Positions 12,246 through 20,330 of a DNA stretch of 40,447 nt are shown here, one piece after another (within the stretch, counting starts at the first letter, position 1; every line of letters starts with the position of its first letter). The stretch is from Opitutia bacterium. Lineage in GTDB: Bacteria > Verrucomicrobiota > Verrucomicrobiia > Opitutales > UBA953. Where the stretch lies: NCBI GenBank assembly GCA_003569245.1, contig BGOM01000016.1:92689-133135 (forward strand), written 5' to 3'. The translations under genes were made by a program, and so were the position numbers. Below the pieces are notes generated by a model. That model did no database searches and was not told where the DNA came from. It was given only the letters and a program-made list of their open reading frames with translations.

Positions 12246-14510
12246 ATGGACACGCCTTCCCCCAAGCCCGGTCAACCTCCGGAGGACCCTTCGCGCGGCC
12301 CGCGCGGCTACGGCTCCTACGGCTCCTATGGCGGCTATGCGGGCTATGGCGCCCCCGGTTACGGTAATTACGGCAACTACGCCGCCGGCGGCGCGTCCGG
12401 CGGCAAAGGCGGACCTTTCACCGTCTACCTCGCCATGCTCCGCGAGCGCTGGTGGTGGGTGCTCCTGTCGGTCCTGGTCTTCGTGACCATCGCGGTGGTG
12501 TACACCTCGACCATCATCCCGGAATACCGCGCCGCCGGGCGGCTCCGCGTCTACCGGCTCACGCCGACCATCGGCACCGGCAACACCGGCGTCGACGAGA
12601 CGCAGCGCATCGGCTCCAACGACGACTTCCTGACCGCCATCGAATCCATGAAGAGCACGGCGGTGATCGAAGGGGTCTCCCGCCTGCTCACCCCGGCCGA
12701 GCGCAAGCTCGTCCTCGAGCCCTACCAGCAGGGCAATGTCTTCACCGGTCCCCTGACCGAGCAGGAGGTCTTCGCCCGGCAGCGCGGGGTCAACCCGACC
12801 CGCCAGACCTTCGTGGTGAACGTCGACTTCACCCACCCCAACCGCGAGCTGGCCCGCCTCGTGGCGCAGCGTTTCTGCGATGTCATCCAGAAGTCCAGCG
12901 AGGACGAGCGCCTCACCATCACGCACCCGTTGGTCGAGAAGGCCCGCATCGAGATCGAATCCCTCGAGGACAAGATCCGCCGCCTTTACGAGAAGAAGAA
13001 CGGGCTCGTGAAGTCGGGCGACCTGCTGGACATCGCGGGCACCACCAACAGCATCGCCGCGCAGCGCTCCAAGCTCATCCAGGACCGCGAGGATTACCGC
13101 AAGCAGCTCGACGAGATCGGCATCGTGGTCGCCCTGGTCGCGCAGTACCGCGCCGCGGGTCGCGACCTCTCCGAGATCCCCCTCGTCCGGTCCGACGCCG
13201 ACGTCGCCGCGGCGCGGGCCAAGATGACCGACGCCCAGACGCGCGTGCGGGCGATGGAGGAGATCTACACCGACCTGCACCCCAAGATGATCGCCGAGCG
13301 GCAGGCGCTCGCCCAGCTGTCGGCCGAATTCCAGCGGGCGGTGAAGACCAAGGCGGATTCCCTCGCCGCGGCCCAGGTCGACCTCCGCGCCAAGCTGGAT
13401 AACGCCGTCGAGATCCTCCGCCAGAAGGACGAGGCCATCAACCGCCTCCAGGCCGCCGCCGTCGAGCTCGAGAAGATCGACAAGGACATCCGCGCCAACG
13501 AGGAGTTCCTCGGCCGCATGAAGCTCAATTACGAGGAGGCCAAGCTGCGCACGGCCACCTCCGGCATCAGCACCTCCATCCGCGTGATGGACAAGCCCTC
13601 CGTGTCCGACAAGCCGGTCAACAAGAACTTCAGCGTCAACGCCCTCGCGGGGCTCGCCCTCGGGTTCTTCGCCGGGGTCGGCCTCGTGCTGCTGCTCGGC
13701 ACGCTCGACGACCGCCTGAAGTCCGTGCGCGACCTCGAGGGCGGCCTGGGCATCCCGGTGCTCGGCACGGTGCCGAAGGTCTCCGAGACCGCCGGCCCGG
13801 ACCGCGCCCTGCTCGCCCGGCAGGACAAGGACCGGCAGGCGACCGAAGCCGTCCGCGCCATCTATTCCGCGATGAAGATCAACCCGGCCTCGGCGGCCGG
13901 CCGCGTCTTCCTCGTGACCTCCACGCGCCCGGGCGAGGGCAAGACCTTCGTCGCGACCAACCTCGCGCTGGCCTTCGCGCAGCATGCCGAGCGCGTCATC
14001 GTGGTCGACGCCGACCTGCGCCTGCCCAACGTGGGCCCGTCCCTCGGTTTCGCCGGCGACGGCGGGGTCAGCCGTTGGTTCAACGGGGAGATGACCTTGG
14101 ACGAGGCCATCGTCAAGGATGTGGCGCCCGGGCTCGACGTCCTGCCCGTGGGCCTCAGCTGCCGCAACCCCACGCAGGTCATCAACCACCCGCGGTTCGG
14201 CGAGATGATCGACGAGCTGCGCCGCCGCTACGACCGCGTCTTCATCGACTCCCCGCCCATCGGCGCCGTCTCGGACGCGCTGCACCTCATCCCCAAGGTC
14301 GACGGCGTCGTCTACGTCGTCCGCTTCAACGTGGTGAGCGCCCGCAACGCCGCCGCCTGCCTGGCCCGCCTGCGCGACGCCGGCGCCCCGATGCTCTGCG
14401 CCGTGCTCAACCAGATGTCGGTGCGCCTCGCGTCCGTCTACACGGACACCTACGACCCGTCCGCCGGCAAGTATTACGTCGGCGAGTCCGGTGCCGGCCC
14501 CAAGGCCTGA
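12246..14510 (+). CDS. Polysaccharide chain-length determinant/tyrosine autokinase (Wzc-like)
   Basis: Inner-membrane co-polymerase with a fused bacterial tyrosine kinase, 754 residues. The N-terminal cytoplasmic tail holds eight tyrosines at residues 22-45 in a GY/SY repeat with three-residue spacing. TM1 lies at about 68-90 (WWWVLLSVLVFVTIAVVY). The Wzz-type periplasmic region has long coiled-coil stretches at about 220-440, and TM2 lies at about 465-484. The kinase has Walker A STRPGEGKT (about 560-570), Walker A' VIVVDADLRLP (about 584-594) and Walker B VFIDSPP (about 664). The C-terminus carries a tyrosine cluster (YTDTYDPSAGKYY), the usual autophosphorylation site. It controls chain length and coordinates export with the OPX protein. 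No glycosyltransferases are in the window, so polymer synthesis must be encoded elsewhere. Confidence 0.95.
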   Translation: MDTPSPKPGQPPEDPSRGPRGYGSYGSYGGYAGYGAPGYGNYGNYAAGGASGGKGGPFTVYLAMLRERWWWVLLSVLVFVTIAVVYTSTIIPEYRAAGRLRVYRLTPTIGTGNTGVDETQRIGSNDDFLTAIESMKSTAVIEGVSRLLTPAERKLVLEPYQQGNVFTGPLTEQEVFARQRGVNPTRQTFVVNVDFTHPNRELARLVAQRFCDVIQKSSEDERLTITHPLVEKARIEIESLEDKIRRLYEKKNGLVKSGDLLDIAGTTNSIAAQRSKLIQDREDYRKQLDEIGIVVALVAQYRAAGRDLSEIPLVRSDADVAAARAKMTDAQTRVRAMEEIYTDLHPKMIAERQALAQLSAEFQRAVKTKADSLAAAQVDLRAKLDNAVEILRQKDEAINRLQAAAVELEKIDKDIRANEEFLGRMKLNYEEAKLRTATSGISTSIRVMDKPSVSDKPVNKNFSVNALAGLALGFFAGVGLVLLLGTLDDRLKSVRDLEGGLGIPVLGTVPKVSETAGPDRALLARQDKDRQATEAVRAIYSAMKINPASAAGRVFLVTSTRPGEGKTFVATNLALAFAQHAERVIVVDADLRLPNVGPSLGFAGDGGVSRWFNGEMTLDEAIVKDVAPGLDVLPVGLSCRNPTQVINHPRFGEMIDELRRRYDRVFIDSPPIGAVSDALHLIPKVDGVVYVVRFNVVSARNAAACLARLRDAGAPMLCAVLNQMSVRLASVYTDTYDPSAGKYYVGESGAGPKA

Positions 14511-14520
14511 GTTTCCCGTC

Positions 14521-15291
14521 ATGCGTCTCCCCCTCCTGCTCCTCCTCGCGGCGGCCCTCGGCGGCTGCCAGACCGCCCCCGTCACCGGCCGGGCGCAGTT
14601 CATCCTCGTCGACGAGGCCGAGGTCGCCTCGCTGTCGTCCGGCGAGTTCGCGAAGATGAAGAAACTGCCGCACGACCCGCGGCTGGCGAAGATCCGCGAG
14701 ATCGGCCTCAAGATCGTCGCGGCCGCCCGGCGTGACGACCGCAACGGCGTGCTCCCGCCGGCGTCGCGCTGGGAGTTCGCCATCATCGACGACCGGTCCC
14801 CGAACGCCTTCGCCATGCCCGGGGGCAAGATCGGCTTCAACGCCGGCATGTTCGCCTACGCCCCCACGGACGACGACATCGCGGTGATCCTCGGCCATGA
14901 GGTCGCGCACGTCATCTGCCGGCACGGCGCCGAGCGCGTCTCGCAGCAGCTGGGCGTCGCCGCGGCGGTCGCCCTCACCGACGAGGCCACGAAGAAGAAG
15001 GACGCCCAGACGCGCCAGGCCTGGGTCGCCGCGATCGGCCTGGGCACGCAGCTCGGCGTCCTGTTGCCTTACAGCCGCAGCCACGAGTCGGAGTCCGATC
15101 ACCTCGGGCTGCTCTTCATGGCCCGCGCCGGCTACGATCCCGAGAAGGCCCCGGGCTTCTGGGAACGGTTCGCCAAGATCGGCGGTTCCCGCCCGCCGGA
15201 ATTCCTGTCGACCCACCCCGCGGACGCCACCCGCATCCGGCAGCTGCGGGGCTGGATGGCCGAGGCCAAGGCGCAACGCCCCAAGGGCTGA
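14521..15291 (+). CDS. M48-family metalloprotease, lipoprotein
   Basis: Zinc metallopeptidase of the M48 family (LoiP/BepA/Oma1-like), 256 residues. The ATG at 14521 gives a lipoprotein signal peptide with lipobox LGGC and lipidated Cys16. The zinc motif HEVAH is at 126-130, with the third ligand in the ESESD segment (Glu189, Asp193). There is no TPR domain, unlike BepA. The conserved FAMPGGKIGFNAGMF strand lies before the active helix. It starts 10 nt after the kinase stop and so is probably co-transcribed with the export genes. Related proteases clear or help assemble outer-membrane proteins, so quality control of the barrel or OPX protein is a reasonable but unproven role. Its stop codon lies 3 nt from the stop of the convergent sppA. 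Confidence 0.93.
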   Translation: MRLPLLLLLAAALGGCQTAPVTGRAQFILVDEAEVASLSSGEFAKMKKLPHDPRLAKIREIGLKIVAAARRDDRNGVLPPASRWEFAIIDDRSPNAFAMPGGKIGFNAGMFAYAPTDDDIAVILGHEVAHVICRHGAERVSQQLGVAAAVALTDEATKKKDAQTRQAWVAAIGLGTQLGVLLPYSRSHESESDHLGLLFMARAGYDPEKAPGFWERFAKIGGSRPPEFLSTHPADATRIRQLRGWMAEAKAQRPKG

Positions 15292-15294
15292 CGC

Positions 15295-17100
15295 TCAGCG
15301 TCGCTCCAGGCGCAGCGGGCAGGTCAGGTAGATACCCTTCGGATCGTTCAGGGTCCGGATCGCCCGCAAGGTCTCGGCGTGCGTCCGCAGGAAGAGCACC
15401 GCAGGGTCGCTCGGCGCCGAGCGGGTGAAGAGCGGGTGGTCCTCCCGGCCGTCGGAGAGCAGCTGCTGCAGCAGCGACTCCTCGCCCTCGTGCAGGGCGG
15501 GGACCTGGACCAGCTGGGCGTCCTTCAGTTCCGCCAGGGATTTGGCGAGGGCGATGGCCTCGCGGAGGCCGCCGAACTTGTCGACCAGGTTGCGCTCGCG
15601 GGCATCGGTCCCCAGCCAGACGCGGCCTTGGGCGACCTCATGCACGCCGTCGCGCTGCAGCTTGCGGCCCTCGGCGACGACCTTGAGGAAGTCCTCGTAG
15701 ACCTCGTCCACCATGGACTGGATCAGCGCGAGCTCGTCGGCGGCGGCGGCCCGGTGGGCTTGGCCGAGGTCGGCGTAGCGGTTGGTCTTCACCCCGTCGT
15801 GCCCGAGGTGGAACTTCCTGGCGAGCTCCTCGTAATTGAACTGCAGGCCGAAGACGCCGATGGAGCCGGTGATGGTGGCCGGGTCGGCCATGATCACGCT
15901 CCCGCGCGCGGCGATGTAGTAGCCGCCGCTGGCCGCGAGGTCCCCCATGGAGACGACGACGGGCAGGCCTTTCTTGCGGAGCAGGGCGACCTCGCGCGCG
16001 ATCAGGTCGCTGGCGAAGGCGGAGCCGCCCGGGCTGTTCACCCGCAGCACCACGGCCTTCACGCGGGCGTCGGCCCGGAGACGGCGGAGCTCGAACGCCA
16101 GACGGTCGCCGCCGACCTCGTCCGGGCCGCCCCAGCCGTCGACGATCTCGCCTTCGGCGTAGACCACCGCGACCTTGTCGGCGCCGCGGGGCAGCTGGAC
16201 CTTGTCGGCGTAGCGCGCCAGCGACACCTGGCGGAAGGACGTCTCGCTGTCGTCGACCGCCGCCCCCGCCTTGCGCACCTTCTCGATGAACTCGTCGCGC
16301 TGCTGCAAGGTGTCCACCAGCTTGAGCTCCAGGGCCTTCTTCGCGGGGAAGACGCCGCCGGCGTCGGCCGCGCGGTTGAGCGCGGCGTTGGTGAGCTTGC
16401 GGGACTGGGCGATCTGGCCGACGACCCGGCTCCACACGCCCTGTACCAGCCGGGTGGACTGCTCGCGGGACGGCTCGCTCATGCGGTCGCCGAGGAAGGG
16501 CTCCACCGCCGACTTATATTTGCCGACCTTGGTGACCTGCACCCCGATGCCGAGCGTCCGCAGCGTCTCGCCGAAATAGAGGTTGCTCGCGGCGAGGCCC
16601 TTGAGCTCGAGTTCGCCGGCGGGGTGCATCGCGATCTGGTCGGCGACGCTCGCGAGGTAGTATTCGCCCTGGCTGCCGTTCTCGATCCAGGCGAAGACCG
16701 GCTTGCCGCTCTCCTTGCGGAACTCGGCGATGGCCTGGCGGAGTTCGCCCAACTGGACGACGCCGGCTTCGATCTCGCCGGCGATCACGACGCCCAGGAT
16801 GTTCCGGTCCTTGGCGGCCAGCTCGAGCGCGGCGAGCGCCCGGTAGAGATCCACCGTCGGGCGGGGGTCGTCGCCGAGCAGCGAGCCCAGGCCCGCCTTG
16901 CCGTGCGCGGGGGTGTCGTTCACCACCAGGCCGTGGCCGACGACGAGCAGGGTGCCGGGCCGGACCGTCACGGTCGGCGCGCCGCCGCCCGAGGCGCTCA
17001 GCCCGGCGACGATGAGCACCAGCAGCAGGAAGGCGCAGAGGGCGCCCGCGAGGAAGGTGCCGAGCACCGAGGCGAGGAGGGATTTGAGGAATTCTTTCAT
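15295..17100 (-). CDS. sppA: Signal peptide peptidase SppA, 67K type
   Basis: Membrane-anchored serine protease of family S49 that degrades cleaved signal peptides. The 601-residue size and two tandem S49 domains match the long (67K, E. coli-type) form. A single transmembrane anchor is at about residues 12-33. The general base Lys196 (GKYKSAVE) is in the N-terminal domain, and the nucleophile Ser391 is in the C-terminal domain (GDLAASGGYY), preceded by VVLRVNSPGGSA. The start was set at the ATG at 17100, which gives KEFLKSLLASVLG directly before the anchor; an in-frame ATG further out would add 18 residues unlike the family. The gene diverges from the unknown gene at 17222 and converges on the M48 gene. 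Confidence 0.93.
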   Translation of the reverse strand: MKEFLKSLLASVLGTFLAGALCAFLLLVLIVAGLSASGGGAPTVTVRPGTLLVVGHGLVVNDTPAHGKAGLGSLLGDDPRPTVDLYRALAALELAAKDRNILGVVIAGEIEAGVVQLGELRQAIAEFRKESGKPVFAWIENGSQGEYYLASVADQIAMHPAGELELKGLAASNLYFGETLRTLGIGVQVTKVGKYKSAVEPFLGDRMSEPSREQSTRLVQGVWSRVVGQIAQSRKLTNAALNRAADAGGVFPAKKALELKLVDTLQQRDEFIEKVRKAGAAVDDSETSFRQVSLARYADKVQLPRGADKVAVVYAEGEIVDGWGGPDEVGGDRLAFELRRLRADARVKAVVLRVNSPGGSAFASDLIAREVALLRKKGLPVVVSMGDLAASGGYYIAARGSVIMADPATITGSIGVFGLQFNYEELARKFHLGHDGVKTNRYADLGQAHRAAAADELALIQSMVDEVYEDFLKVVAEGRKLQRDGVHEVAQGRVWLGTDARERNLVDKFGGLREAIALAKSLAELKDAQLVQVPALHEGEESLLQQLLSDGREDHPLFTRSAPSDPAVLFLRTHAETLRAIRTLNDPKGIYLTCPLRLERR

Positions 17101-17174
17101 GGGGGCGTCCGCGGAGGATTCCCGCACGATGCCCGCCTGGCGAAACATCGCCATTCAAAAGACGCTTTTTCGAC

Positions 17175-17194
17175 GCTGGTTTCCGCTGGTTTCC
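17175..17194. repeat. Perfect 10-bp tandem duplication in a divergent promoter region
   Basis: GCTGGTTTCC occurs twice back to back, between sppA and the conserved unknown gene. A second short direct repeat (GACGCT) overlaps its left side. It may be a binding site for a regulator of either gene or chance. A TTAGAT hexamer at 17209-17214 sits just before the ATG at 17222 and would imply a very short leader. Confidence 0.4.
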
Positions 17195-17221
17195 TTTCGC
17201 GGTCGTCCTTAGATTGATCGC

Positions 17222-18670
17222 ATGTACGAGCAGACCCCGGATGCGGGCGCGGCCACCGAACGCAAGGCGCTGGCCATCAACCTCGACCGTTCCGCCTACG
17301 GCGCGTTCGCCGAGATCGGGGCGGGGCAGGAGGTCGTCCGCCATTTCTTCAAGGCCGGGGGCGCCTCGGGCACCGTCGCCAAGAGCATGTCGGCCTACGA
17401 CATGCGGGTCAGCGACGCCATCTACGGCCACCCTAAGCGCTATGTCTCACGCGAGCGTCTGGAGCAGATGCTGCAGCACGAGTACCAGCTGCTGGTCGAT
17501 CGCCTGGCCGCCGAGCGCGGGGCGCAGACCCGCTTCTTCGCCTTCGCCGACACGGTCGCGACCACCCCGCACGACGGCAAGGGCCAGGGTCATTCCTGGA
17601 TCGGCTTGCGCTTCCAGGAGGCGCCGCTCACCCCGCCGAGCGAGGTGCTCCTGCACCTGCGGCTGTGGGACAAGGACGCGGGCCGCCAGCAGGACGCCCT
17701 CGGCATCGTCGGGGTCAATCTCATCCACGCCGCCCTCAATGCCCGGACCGGCGTGGACGCCTTCCTCACCGCCCTCGTCGAAGGCGTGGGCGTCGGCCGG
17801 GTGGAGGTCGAGTTCGTCCATTTCAAGGGCCCGGCCTTCGGCGCCTTCGACAACCGGTCCGCGGCGCTCCGCCTGGTCCGCCTGGGCCTGACCGACGCCG
17901 TGCTGTTCGGGCCCGAGGGCGTCCCCGAGGTCCCCAGCGAATACCTCTACAAGAAGAACCTGCTCGTCGCGCGCGGCACCTTCCGGCCCGTCTCCCTCGT
18001 CAACGAGGACATGCTCGCCTGCGCCCTGCGCAACCTGGGGGAGGGCGGGGCGGACGTCCTGCCGCTCTTCGAGATGTGCATCGGGTCGGACCCGCACCCC
18101 GAGGCGGAGCTCATCGACCGCATCCGCCTCGTCGCGACGCTCCGTCGGCCCTTGCTCGTCACCCGGCACCGCGGGTGGTACCGCCTGCCGGCCTATTTCC
18201 GCATGCACACCACCGGGCGCATCACGCTGGTCGCGGGCATGAACAACCTCGTCGACCTCTTCAACCCCGAGCACTATACGCAGCTCGAGGGCGGCGTGCT
18301 CGAATCCTTCGGCCGGCTCTTCAAGGACGGCGTCCAGGTCATGGTCTACCCGATGCGCGGCGACCAGCTGCGGCGCCTGGTGGCCGATCCGGTCGCCTGC
18401 AAGGTCTGCTTCCCCGAAAGCTATTCCATCAAGGAGGACGCGGTCATCGCCGCCGGCGACATCCAGATGCGCCCGACGGTGGCCGGCCTCTTCCAGCATC
18501 TCCTCAACAATGGTTTCTTCGTTCCCATCGCGGGCGCCGACCCGGCCGCGATGGCCTGCCAGCCCCGCACCTTGGCGGACCGGATCCGGGCGGGCGAGAC
18601 GGGCTGGGACAAGGAAGTGCCGCCGCCGGTTGCCATCGCGATCCGGAGCCTCAAGTTATGGGCCGACTGA
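17222..18670 (+). CDS. Conserved protein of unknown function (cytosolic, about 480 residues)
   Basis: A 482-residue soluble protein without signal peptide or membrane segment. I recognise it as a broadly conserved bacterial family, on the basis of the N-terminal block AEIGAGQEVVRHFF plus GGASGTVAKSMSAYD and the middle block LLHLRLWDKDAGRQQDALG. I know of no demonstrated function. Databases sometimes label relatives as nicotinamide-nucleotide adenylyltransferase, but the HxGH nucleotidyltransferase motif is absent, so I do not use that name. Other features are GPEGVPEVPSEYLYKK near residue 225, an acidic PHPEAELIDRIR stretch and a C-terminal LFQHLLNNGFFVPI segment. A small membrane-protein gene starts 6 nt after its stop and is probably co-transcribed. 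Confidence 0.85.
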   Translation: MYEQTPDAGAATERKALAINLDRSAYGAFAEIGAGQEVVRHFFKAGGASGTVAKSMSAYDMRVSDAIYGHPKRYVSRERLEQMLQHEYQLLVDRLAAERGAQTRFFAFADTVATTPHDGKGQGHSWIGLRFQEAPLTPPSEVLLHLRLWDKDAGRQQDALGIVGVNLIHAALNARTGVDAFLTALVEGVGVGRVEVEFVHFKGPAFGAFDNRSAALRLVRLGLTDAVLFGPEGVPEVPSEYLYKKNLLVARGTFRPVSLVNEDMLACALRNLGEGGADVLPLFEMCIGSDPHPEAELIDRIRLVATLRRPLLVTRHRGWYRLPAYFRMHTTGRITLVAGMNNLVDLFNPEHYTQLEGGVLESFGRLFKDGVQVMVYPMRGDQLRRLVADPVACKVCFPESYSIKEDAVIAAGDIQMRPTVAGLFQHLLNNGFFVPIAGADPAAMACQPRTLADRIRAGETGWDKEVPPPVAIAIRSLKLWAD

Positions 18671-18676
18671 CCGCCC

Positions 18677-19282
18677 ATGCCCGCACCCCTGACCTCGTTG
18701 CCGCCGTCGGACGGCGCCGAACTCGCCTTGTCGGTCGAGCGGGCCTACCGCGAGGGCGAGGTGCTTGACCGGCTGGAGGCGCTCTGGTCGCTGATCCTGG
18801 CGAAGTGCTTCCTCCTGCAGTGGGCGATCGACGCCTACGCCCTGCCGGTGCGCGGCCTGGTCTACGTCTGGCTGCTCACCTTCGCCATGGCCGGCGCGGC
18901 CTCCGCGCTCTACCTCCGGGCCCATCGCCTGAGGCTGCGCCTGCTGCCGTGGCGCGCCCGCGTCAGCACCGCCCTGCTGGTCGGCCTGCTGGTCGGCCTC
19001 GGCACCCTGGCTTACGCGCACGGCGCGCTCGGCCTGCTGCCCGCCGGCGCCGCGGCCGCGCTCGCCTGCGTCCTGCTCGGCAACGCCTCGCTGGTGCGCG
19101 CGACCTTGGTCGGCGGACCGGAGCCGATGGTCGGCGCCCTGCTCTGGTGGGCCGCCGCGGGGCAGGCCTTCCGCGACGCCGACGGGCGAGCCTTGCTCTG
19201 GGTGGGGCTTGGTTTCCTCGGCGCGCAGGCCTTGCCCGGCTTCGCCCGGCTGGCGCGCCGGCGCCGGGAGCAACGCGTCTGA
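18677..19282 (+). CDS. Multi-pass membrane protein of unknown function
   Basis: A 201-residue protein with an N-terminal cytosolic stretch of about 30 residues and then several hydrophobic segments (about residues 52-76, 94-112, 118-137, 147-161, 170-187), suggesting four to five transmembrane helices. The C-terminus is very basic (RLARRRREQRV), consistent with a cytosolic end. I recognise no family motif. It follows the conserved unknown gene by 6 nt, so the two may act together, perhaps with this protein as a membrane partner (inference). Its TGA directly abuts the stop codon of the convergent LysR gene, forming the palindrome TGATCA. Confidence 0.75.
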   Translation: MPAPLTSLPPSDGAELALSVERAYREGEVLDRLEALWSLILAKCFLLQWAIDAYALPVRGLVYVWLLTFAMAGAASALYLRAHRLRLRLLPWRARVSTALLVGLLVGLGTLAYAHGALGLLPAGAAAALACVLLGNASLVRATLVGGPEPMVGALLWWAAAGQAFRDADGRALLWVGLGFLGAQALPGFARLARRRREQRV

Positions 19283-20191
19283 TCAGCCGAGGTCGGCGAC
19301 CGCCTTGCCGCCCGTGCTGTTGATGAGGTGCGCCATGAAGCGCTTCATCGCCGGCGTCAGGACGCGCCCCTTGCGGTGCACGATCGCGAGCGGCCGGGCC
19401 ACGCGGCGGTCGCGCAGGCGCAGCATCACGAGCGTGCCCTGCTCGACTTCCTGCCGGATCGTGCCCTCGGGGACGAGGGCCACGCCCGCGTCGACCTCCA
19501 CGGCGCGCTTCAGGGTCTCGATGTTGTCGAACTCCATCGACGGCTCGAGCTCGATGCGCTGCTCGCGGAAGAACTGGTCGAGCGCCTTGCGCGTCGGGAT
19601 GTCCTGGTCGAAGCCGATGAACTTGCCGCCCTGCAGGTCCGCGAGGTCGATCTCCTTCTTGCCGGCGAGCTTGTGCTTGGGCGCGCAGATCGCGACGAGC
19701 TGGTCCTCCATCAGCGGGGTGATCTCGATCTGCCGCATCTTCTGCGGGAAGGCCACCAGGCCGAAATCGACGGCGTTGGAGATGACATCCTCGTAGACGA
19801 GGTTGGAGCGCCGGTACTCGACGCGCACGTTGACGTGCGGGAACTCCTGCATGAAGCGCTTCACGTGCGGCGGCAGCTCATGGAGGCCGATCGAGACGAT
19901 GGTCGAGACGTGGACCGTGCCGCTGACGACCTTGCGCATCTCCTGCATCTCGCTCGAGACCTGCTCGTAGCGGTTGAGGATATCCTTCGCGGCCTCGTAG
20001 AGGCTGCGGCCCTCGCGGGTCAGCCGGAACTGCTTCTGGCTGCGGTCGACGATCAGCACGTTGAAGTGCTTCTCCATGGAGCGGAGCTGCTGGCTGACGG
20101 CCGACTGGGTGATGGCGTTGAGCTTGGCGGCCTTGGAGAAACTCTCGTTGTCCACCAGGTCGCGGAAGATCTTCAGGTTCTCGATGTGCAT
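19283..20191 (-). CDS. LysR-family transcriptional regulator
   Basis: A 302-residue LysR-type regulator. The N-terminal winged helix-turn-helix is clear (SFSKAAKLNAITQSAVSQQL at residues 17-36, followed by LRSMEKHF), with a long linker helix. Two alpha/beta effector-binding subdomains follow (VSGTVHVSTIVSIG, VRVEYRRSN, DFGLVAFP, GGKFIGFDQD, VALVPEGTI). The effector is unknown. No obvious target operon adjoins it: the divergent neighbour is yggS-recN, 139 nt away. A palindromic T-N11-A site overlaps its likely promoter, suggesting autoregulation. The start at 20191 gives the conventional MHIENLKIF N-terminus. Confidence 0.95.
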   Translation of the reverse strand: MHIENLKIFRDLVDNESFSKAAKLNAITQSAVSQQLRSMEKHFNVLIVDRSQKQFRLTREGRSLYEAAKDILNRYEQVSSEMQEMRKVVSGTVHVSTIVSIGLHELPPHVKRFMQEFPHVNVRVEYRRSNLVYEDVISNAVDFGLVAFPQKMRQIEITPLMEDQLVAICAPKHKLAGKKEIDLADLQGGKFIGFDQDIPTRKALDQFFREQRIELEPSMEFDNIETLKRAVEVDAGVALVPEGTIRQEVEQGTLVMLRLRDRRVARPLAIVHRKGRVLTPAMKRFMAHLINSTGGKAVADLG

Positions 20192-20208
20192 GGAGGAAAA
20201 GTCCTTGG

Positions 20209-20238
20209 ATTACTAAATCTAATGCCAAATGCCTTCAA
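20209..20238 (-). promoter_or_regulatory. Probable LysR-gene promoter with an overlapping T-N11-A site
   Basis: On the minus strand a TTGAAG hexamer (plus 20233-20238) and a TAGTAA hexamer (plus 20210-20215) are 17 nt apart, a plausible sigma-70-type promoter. The plus strand reads ATTA-N7-TAAT at 20209-20223, which fits the T-N11-A palindrome bound by LysR-type regulators and covers the -10 hexamer. This is the expected arrangement for negative autoregulation. The surrounding 60 nt are distinctly A+T-richer than the rest of the window. Confidence 0.4.
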
Positions 20239-20330
20239 GTGTAGTTTTGCTTATCTAACAGCCGCGCTCCTCCGGAATCAGCCCTCTGGCGGCGTTGACT
20301 CGGGGGCCGATCTCCTCCACTAGTGTTCAA

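Noticed and set aside
12108..14849. A 913-codon minus-strand frame over the tyrosine kinase gene
   Set aside because: In-register antisense shadow of a high-G+C gene, with biased composition and no motif.
15286..15302. A possible bidirectional terminator at the M48/sppA junction (GACGC-TCA-GCGTC)
   Set aside because: Only a 5-bp stem and no T-tract on either strand; it arises partly because the two facing stop codons are complementary.
15379..17217. A 612-codon plus-strand frame over sppA
   Set aside because: In-register antisense of sppA; the opposite strand has clear S49 catalytic motifs.
17222..18670. Naming this gene as a nicotinamide-nucleotide adenylyltransferase
   Set aside because: No HxGH or SxTxxR nucleotidyltransferase motifs are present; only a GQGHS string resembles part of one.
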